Positions 58,426 through 64,000 of a DNA stretch of 64,000 nucleotides are shown in pieces. The stretch is from Nymphaea colorata (Eukaryota > Streptophyta > Magnoliopsida > Nymphaeales > Nymphaeaceae): positions 62,001-126,000 of the forward strand of contig NW_022204755.1 in NCBI RefSeq assembly GCF_008831285.2, in the 5' to 3' direction. Below the pieces are notes generated by a model, which had not been told where the DNA came from, did not search any database, and saw only the letters and a program-made list of their open reading frames with translations. Made by a program: the position numbers and the translations under genes. Within the stretch, counting starts at the first letter, position 1; every line of letters begins with the position of its first letter.

Positions 58426-59839
58426 TGAGCAGCAGCAGTAAAAACCCAACAACAACAGGTATTAATTTTTCTTTCTCTCTCTTCCTCAAGTTTCTTCTTC
58501 ATTTCTTGCTCTGAGGGTGTCTTAAGGCGAAATCCGGCACATCATTTTTTTAGTCCTTTTTCGATCAGTTTTCCCCTTGTTTTCTTGCTGATTTGGCAGA
58601 TGCCTGGATCAGTTCTTTTTTTTCTTTTTTCTTTTGTTGCTCGTACTACACCTATAGCATTATCAACGACCCACGTGATGACATAGAAGTAGCAGATTTG
58701 GCTGAAGAAGAGACTCTGCACTCTGGGGTTATCTTCTTCCTTAGTGAAACAGAGTCCACCTGGGGATAGTAACAATGAACTTTTTTTTATTCATTTATGC
58801 CCTTTTCTGTTGTTCTGGAGCACAAAGGCTCTATGTGGCACAGGAATTGCACCTATGGTCTTAAAATATCACATACCATGTACTATATATGAATGAATGA
58901 TGGCTTCAATGAAATTTTTTATTTCAACATCCATTCAGGAAGGCTCCAAGCCCCAAAAATGCGCTTGAGTGCTCAAAATGTGACTTATGTGTGTCATCAT
59001 CATCTTGTTCAGGCATGGCTTGATGAGCGAAGGTAAAAGGTGTGCTCAAAAAAAGAAAAAAGCTATTATCCTAACGAAATCCCAGTCAAAACCATATTGT
59101 GGTTAGTAACCTCTTCAAACTTGTTTTTTCACTTCGACCAGTTATTCCTCACACTATATAATCACATTGGCTGGTCCTGCCAAAATGACAGAACCACATA
59201 TTGTGGTTGGTAACCTCTTCTAATTTGTCTTTTTATTAATTGTTAGTTCATGAGGATTTTTAAATAGAAAAATGTAGAAAAAGCTCAACATAGCGATATA
59301 CATATATATATGGATCAATTAGAGCCGATTTACCCCATTAATGGTACAATTTCCATACCCATATCAAGAAAATCCTTCATTTTCTACCTAGGTATCACTT
59401 TTATTTTCATTTTCATCATCAACAACGTTGTCTTATTGCAGCTATTTTTACTTACCTGTGAGATTTTATGTTTACATTTAGCAAACACTAAGGTTGCTAT
59501 TATTGTACCAAAACATTTTTTAGTATGCATTTATAAACAAATTGAAGAGGCCGATGCATAGATATGACATGCCCTAAGATTGTAATCTATACTAATTTCA
59601 ATAGGCAACATTGACAAATTCATATTAAGAGATTGTAAGGTGGTCATATTACTAATGAAAGAAAATTATGTTTAATTTCAAGATCTGTTAGAAAAGGTAG
59701 TCATACTATTAATTAATCAATTTTTGCATTTAGAAGATTAGGCTCCTAGTGCTCATCATTGGGAGTGTTGTAGAAAATTTGAGCAAGAAAAATTGGTAAT
59801 GATTTTAAGTATATAAAAGATTATATGAAACCTAAAAAA
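58426..59839. other. No gene seen
   Basis: Mostly AT-rich with T-runs. CATATTGTGGTTAGTAACCTC near 59093 and CATATTGTGGTTGGTAACCTC near 59198 form a local direct repeat of about 105 bp. The 83-residue frame at 59310-59561 is rich in Ile/Phe and has no recognised domain. Confidence 0.45.
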
Positions 59840-60003
59840 ATTATTGAGTTTATCAAGTTTAATTGAGTTGAGTTCATGTAACTTGAACTCAACTTGTTTA
59901 TATGCTGGAAATGGACTCATTTAGCAAACAAGTCGAGCTCAAGTCGAGGTTTACTGAGTGAGTTTCAGTCGAGCTTGAGTTCGCTTGACTTGTTGTACAA
60001 CCA
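59840..60003. mobile_element. Partial hAT-like MITE, CTCGAGCTCGA family
   Basis: Repeated GAGTTGAGTTC, CAAGTCGAGCTCAAGTCGAG and GTCGAGCTTGAGTTCGCTTG, ending TTGTTGTACAACC. Related to 18201-18590 but shorter and without clear termini. Confidence 0.5.
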
Positions 60004-60080
60004 TATCCACTTTCACACACCCAAATGAGCTTGCCCCCTATTTATAATGGTGTACATGTTGGAGGTGGGAGGCTTCCAAT

Positions 60081-60490
60081 TAAGGATGCAATGAATATAT
60101 TGGCCTTGAATCAGATATCTGACAGAATTGTTTCGAAAAGATCAGAAGAAGAAAAAATTTAATATTTAATTCAAAAATCAGATCAGTTCAGATTTAAGAA
60201 ATAATATTCGATCAAATTCACATTTAGATATACATAAATATCCAATTGAATTCAAATTCGTATTTAGTTTTAAACAAAAAACCTATATTCGATGCTCTCA
60301 CAATATGAAAATCGACCAAAATTGGATTCATACTGAGACATGAATATAAAAATCAGATTCAAAATTAGATTCAAATTTTGAAATTTGATTTGGGATTCGG
60401 ATTTGAATACAACATTTCATTCATTCATATTAAAATCTGGATTTGAATCCAAGTATATGAATATCTGAAAAAGTAGATACGGTTAATAGG
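60081..60490. mobile_element. hAT-like MITE, GATCCGAATC family
   Basis: Starts TAAGGATGCAATGAATAT, a decayed form of the TAGGGATGTCAATG terminus, and continues with the AT-rich family words. It adjoins the truncated end of Copia-7. Confidence 0.5.
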
Positions 60491-60499
60491 AGAACAATT

Positions 60500-60960
60500 C
60501 TCCATCCCATCTTCATGTAAATCACCATTTAATGTTTACGTCCATTTGATGTAGGTCTAAGTCAAAATGAGTTTTGAAAGTAAAATAATCTTCATTCATT
60601 GACTTCTTAGTTGAAAATGTCTCATTATAGTAAATGCCATCCATTTGGGTGAAGCCTTTTAGCAACCATCATTGCCTTGTACCTCTCAATTTTGTCATTA
60701 GAGTTTTTCAGTCTTAAATACCTATTTACATCATATGTGTTTGACTATTTTAGATAGAGCGACAAGGTCCCACACTTGAGTTTTGGCCATAGAGTTTAAC
60801 TCTTCTTTTATGGCTTCTATCTAATGTGTAGATTGCATACACTCAATAGTTTCCATAAAGGTGATTAACATATCATTATCATCTATGAAATCATTGGGCT
60901 CCTATAAGTGCAGATAATCTAGATGAATAACAAATCTTATTGTCAATGACATGAACAATA
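60500..60960 (-). pseudogene. Copia-7 reverse transcriptase, N-terminal fragment
   Basis: Minus-strand pieces near 60690-60530: AMMVAKRLHPNG, then in the next frame NETFSTKKSMNEDYFTFKTH, FDLDLHQMDVN. These match V-A-K-G-F-x-Q, Y-x-E-T-F-S and L-x-Q-M-D-V-K of copia RT. Everything after, including the catalytic YVDD, is absent. Confidence 0.7.
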
Positions 60961-61031
60961 AAATATGTAACCTTTTGACCTTTCTGGATAACCAATGAAG
61001 AAGCTACTAATTTTTATAGGGTCAAAAGCCT

Positions 61032-61750
61032 TTATGTGAGGGTTATATAATTTGGCTCCTGCTGGATAACTTCAAATGTGCATATATAATAGTGGAGGCT
61101 TTCTGCCTGCCAATAACTATAAGGAGTTTTAGAAACAACTTTAGCAGGTACATTATTCAAATTGTGTGCAGCTATCTTTAAATGCCTCACTCCACAACAG
61201 AATAAAGAGTGGTGAATAATGCAACATAGCATGAACCATTTCTTTAAGCATATGATTTCCTCTTTCAGTTGTACCATTCTAATATGCACTAGCAGACATA
61301 GTGCATTGAGGTACAATGCCTTCTTCGTTGAGAAAACATGCTAAAGGTCCCTCTTGTCACCCCATGAAAGTACAATGTCCATAGTACTCACCACCTCTAT
61401 CTGATCAGACACTTGCATTACTTCTCCATTTTGTTTTTCGACCTCATTCTTAAAGTCTTTCAAAGCTTAATAGACTTCCAATTTCTCAAATAAAAGGTAG
61501 AGATAAATTAGCAGTAACAGTCAATAAAAGTGACAAAATACCTTTCGCCTATATAACATAGGGCAAATGGTCTGCATACATCTGTATGAATAATTTCTAC
61601 TTTGTTGTTGCTCATTTTAGCACATTTCTTGTATGTGTTACTCTGCTTATACTTAATATGTCCTAAGCGATAGTGCCAAAACATATAGAATTTCATTGAA
61701 CATGCCACATTTATTACCAATTGATATATTGCCACAAGATAGAGACTCAT
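61032..61750 (-). pseudogene. Copia-7 pre-integrase and integrase (broken)
   Basis: 61750-61508 reads YMFWHYRLGHI, then KVEIIHTDVCRPFALCYIGE and RYFVTFIDCYC: pre-integrase and the first catalytic Asp region, with the second conserved Asp of F-I-D-D-Y-x-R as Cys. 61330-61032 in another frame reads NGTTERGNHMLKEMVHAML, keeping the catalytic Glu but with a stop just before NG, then VRHLKIAAHNLNNVPAKVVS and KTPYSYW. Confidence 0.85.
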
Positions 61751-61759
61751 GGATCGTAG

Positions 61760-62110
61760 TTAATCAGTCAAACATGTATAACCAATCCAGATTGAATCTT
61801 CTAAGTAAATAATTTTGAATTTTCAAATTAAAACAGTATCCAAGTTTATCTACTCAAAAAATAGAAACAATGTTTCTGCTATAAGATGATACATAAAATG
61901 CATCCACTTAAGTTTAAAAGAGAACCACTCTTTGCATCACCTTCAAGTCCCAACGGCCTTGACATGCGAATGCATTTGTTTTTTAAGAAAGTACTTCTCT
62001 TATGTTCCATTGGCTCCCTTTTGTTCATAAAAGCCTGCAATGTATCGGCAATATACACAGTGTCGCTCGAATTAACCCACCAGTTATTAACTGGAATATT
62101 AACAAGTTAC
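61760..62110 (-). pseudogene. Copia-7 protease (catalytic Asp lost)
   Basis: Minus-strand frame around 62090-61900: VNNWWVNSSDTVYIADTLQA, FMNKREPMEHKRSTFLKNK. The family has W-W-x-D-S-G-A-T-x-H-I; here N-S-S-D-T-V-Y-I, so the catalytic Asp is Asn and the Gly is Ser. Confidence 0.7.
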
Positions 62111-62129
62111 ATTCATGAAAAATTAATGA

Positions 62130-62480
62130 TAAATTGTCTTTCCTAGCCAACAGTTCACATACTTTTCACAATTTGTCTTTTTATGTCATTTCTTCTTACA
62201 GAAGAAGCACTTCATAGAAGAGACATCTTTTTGAGGCTGATAGTAGATTGGTTAGATGTTCATGTAGCGGACTATTTAGCCTTTTTCTTTATGACATTCT
62301 TCTTTGGTCCGATTTTATGTTGACTTTTATAAGATGCCACATGTGCACTATGCACATTCTCACTCTTCAATCTCTCTTCTTCCTCAACACACTTGGACAT
62401 CAAACCATTGAATGTCTATCCATCATTTTGCATGTTGTAAGAGACGTTGGAAGGACCTTATTTAGCAGGTGGAAATGATA
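62130..62480 (-). pseudogene. Copia-7 gag C-terminal part with zinc knuckle
   Basis: Minus-strand 62400-62300 reads CVEEEERLKSENVHSAHVAS, typical of the region before the knuckle. At about 62230-62150 comes MKCFFCKKK, a stop, HKKTNCEKYVN: C-x2-C-x4-H-x4-C with the residue before His replaced by a stop. Confidence 0.75.
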
Positions 62481-64000
62481 GAATCAAGTGGACTAAGAGG
62501 ACCAAAGGAGTTAGCAACTCTAGACTACAGAAGCAGCAAGCGAAGGCGATTAGATCGCTCACACTTTTCAAAGATTGCTTTCTCATGTGTTGTCTTTTTA
62601 TTAGTTAAAAGGGCACACTCATTCACATGGAGTGTTAGGTATAGATCCATATATCCTAATGTCAACAGTACAATTTCTTTTCAATAGTAGAATTAGATCC
62701 ATCAAAAATGAGAATATTACTTGAGCTATAAAAAATAACAGAATTAGGCAATGCAAGTGAGCGGACACTTGGTGGCCACGAGAACGACAAGAACAAAAAT
62801 CATGATACATCCAATCCATGGCATACTGAATGGTCTTCCACAATCCAGTCACCTGAAGCACAACGGACCTAGAATCTCAAACATTCTTCAATAGAGTTTC
62901 TCGAAAAAGATCAAGCAGAAACAACTGCTAGGCTTATCAAAACAATCAGTCAATTGAGAATGAAGGACACCGAAAAGAAGAGCAAGAAAGAACTAAATTC
63001 ATACACATCAAATACGATCAGTACCTAAGTTCAATCAATCTCAAGCTCTCAAAATAATTTAAAAACAAGACCAACAAAAAAATTACTAATCGGCAAGTTC
63101 GCTTGTGTCAGCTGGCCTGGGTCCGGTACCCACGGTGGCTCGCCTGCCACCAGGTCTACGTGTCAGTGCTCTAATGCTCTCTCTCTCTCTCTCTTCCCGC
63201 TTCTTGCTTTGGCAGGAAATTTTGAGAGAACCTTCGTGGTTTGTGGGTTATTATAGAAAATTTCACTTCGTCCTTGATAACTTGCTGTAATTTGAAAAGT
63301 GCCTTCACATTTTCAGTTTCTTAAGAAAACTTCTTTGCCACCGACTGCTTAACAGGTACTGATTAGTTTAAAATTTATAGTTATATTTGTCAAACCTTCT
63401 ATATGCAAAATAGGGCCATTTATTTAGTGAGTAAAATAAGCACTCGAAGTCTGGAATTTCCAATCTTACAAGATAAAGAAATCACCAACATCCAATGCAA
63501 TAGATCAAGATTTATAAGAATAAAAAAATATGTAGCCTTTTCAAGTTATAAATTAATTTATAAATACATCACATTTTCTTAAAAATAACCACTTCATGGC
63601 GCTCTGAAAAACACCAAAAGCAATTCAGCAAGGCTTTGTCTCCAAAATTCAAGCTTTCCTTTCGTTATTGAAAAAGCAAGAACATAGTAACATACGTCTT
63701 GATCAAATTATTGTTTTCACGTGTCGGCTTCAAAAACAGAATTCATATTACAATCAAATAGGGGATAACAAATAGATTTATTCTACAAATCAAGCAATAA
63801 TGTAACAAAATCAAGAAGTAAAATGATAATGGCACACACATATGTCTAGATAAAAGTGGGAACCCGGCTTGGCCAGGCTCGACAATTTTTAATTAATTTG
63901 AAATAAATAAATGCATATATATAATATTTTTCTGATATATTTTTTGATTAAAATTTAACTAGGCTGGGCCAAGCCCCTCTTTTGTCATTTTGATGCTACA
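62481..64000. other. No gene seen; fold-back element near the end
   Basis: 62481-62870 may be the 5' part of Copia-7 but no LTR or primer site was found. A (CT)n tract lies at 63177-63194 in a GC-richer stretch (63100-63230). 63864-63980 looks like a small fold-back element: CCGGCTTGGCCAGGCT at one end and GGCTGGGCCAAGCCCC at the other, with an AT-rich centre. Confidence 0.45.

Larger units (their letters stand above)
60500..62480 (-). mobile_element. Copia-7: degenerate Ty1-copia, truncated in RT
   Basis: On the minus strand gag end with zinc knuckle (62480-62130), protease (62110-61880), integrase (61750-61032) and the first part of RT (60700-60530) follow in copia order. It stops after the RT block that should read Q-M-D-V-K-T-A-F and gives way to the MITE at 60081-60490. 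The 5' end and LTR were not recognised. Protein wording differs from the other elements, so this is another family. Confidence 0.8.

Noticed and set aside
59310-59561. 83-residue frame with a hydrophobic stretch (FIFIFIINNVVLLQLFLL)
   Set aside because: Ile/Phe-rich translation of AT-rich DNA, with no homologous frame or gene context.
63105-63290. 61-residue frame in a GC-richer patch
   Set aside because: It includes a (CT)n tract translated as Ser/Leu repeats, and no domain was seen.
1-64000. tRNA, rRNA or organellar insertions
   Set aside because: No cloverleaf-like or rRNA-like sequence was noticed by eye. A tRNAscan or Rfam run would be decisive but could not be done.

Overview
This is nuclear DNA of a flowering plant. 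The evidence is the density of plant-type Ty1-copia retrotransposons primed by initiator Met-tRNA, hAT-like MITEs, a LINE tail, a caulimovirid-like relic and a long AT-rich satellite. The species cannot be named. I found no complete host gene. Almost every recognisable coding stretch is a broken transposon gene, and the remaining gene-like pieces are short fragments.

Layout. 1-382: promoter-like sequence with a TATA box on the minus strand. 383-4259: Copia-1 (minus), containing an odd 476-bp tandem duplication. 4260-6609: old duplicated DNA (4421-5846 matches 30173-31560). 6610-9966 and 13968-17862: two direct copies of a 3.4-3.9 kb segment with a LINE ORF2 tail and a small ORF. Between them lie a MITE, a TPR-like gene fragment and Copia-2 (plus, 11033-13795). 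18201-18590: hAT-like MITE. 20430-25450: Copia-3 (minus), split by a MITE. 25450-29243: Copia-4 (minus), apparently placed inside the 5' LTR of Copia-3. 29245-35090: more copies of the LTR, its flank and a MITE, plus one orphan exon-like ORF. 35590-37480: two copia gag relics. 37950-38910: a caulimovirid-like fragment.

39060-53232 is a 14-kb satellite with no genes. Its monomer is about 114 bp, eight monomers make a unit of about 890 bp, and four of those make a higher-order repeat of about 3.57 kb. Each higher-order unit has a short block in reverse orientation, joined to the forward block by a 24-bp-arm hairpin. 53233-64000 holds low-information AT-rich DNA, a direct duplication (55100-56830 and 56890-58425), two MITEs and Copia-7 (minus, 60500-62480).

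How the parts relate. Copia-2 and Copia-3 share the same flanks and the same inactivating lesions (in-frame stops, a frameshift, a changed protease motif), so they look like arms of an inverted segmental duplication or descendants of one dead parent. No element here can move on its own: reverse-transcriptase, integrase or protease catalytic residues are missing in each. Two places (1382-1808 and 44466-44515) show clustered single-base losses that look like unpolished long-read assembly. All calls come from reading the sequence by eye; no alignment or database search was run.
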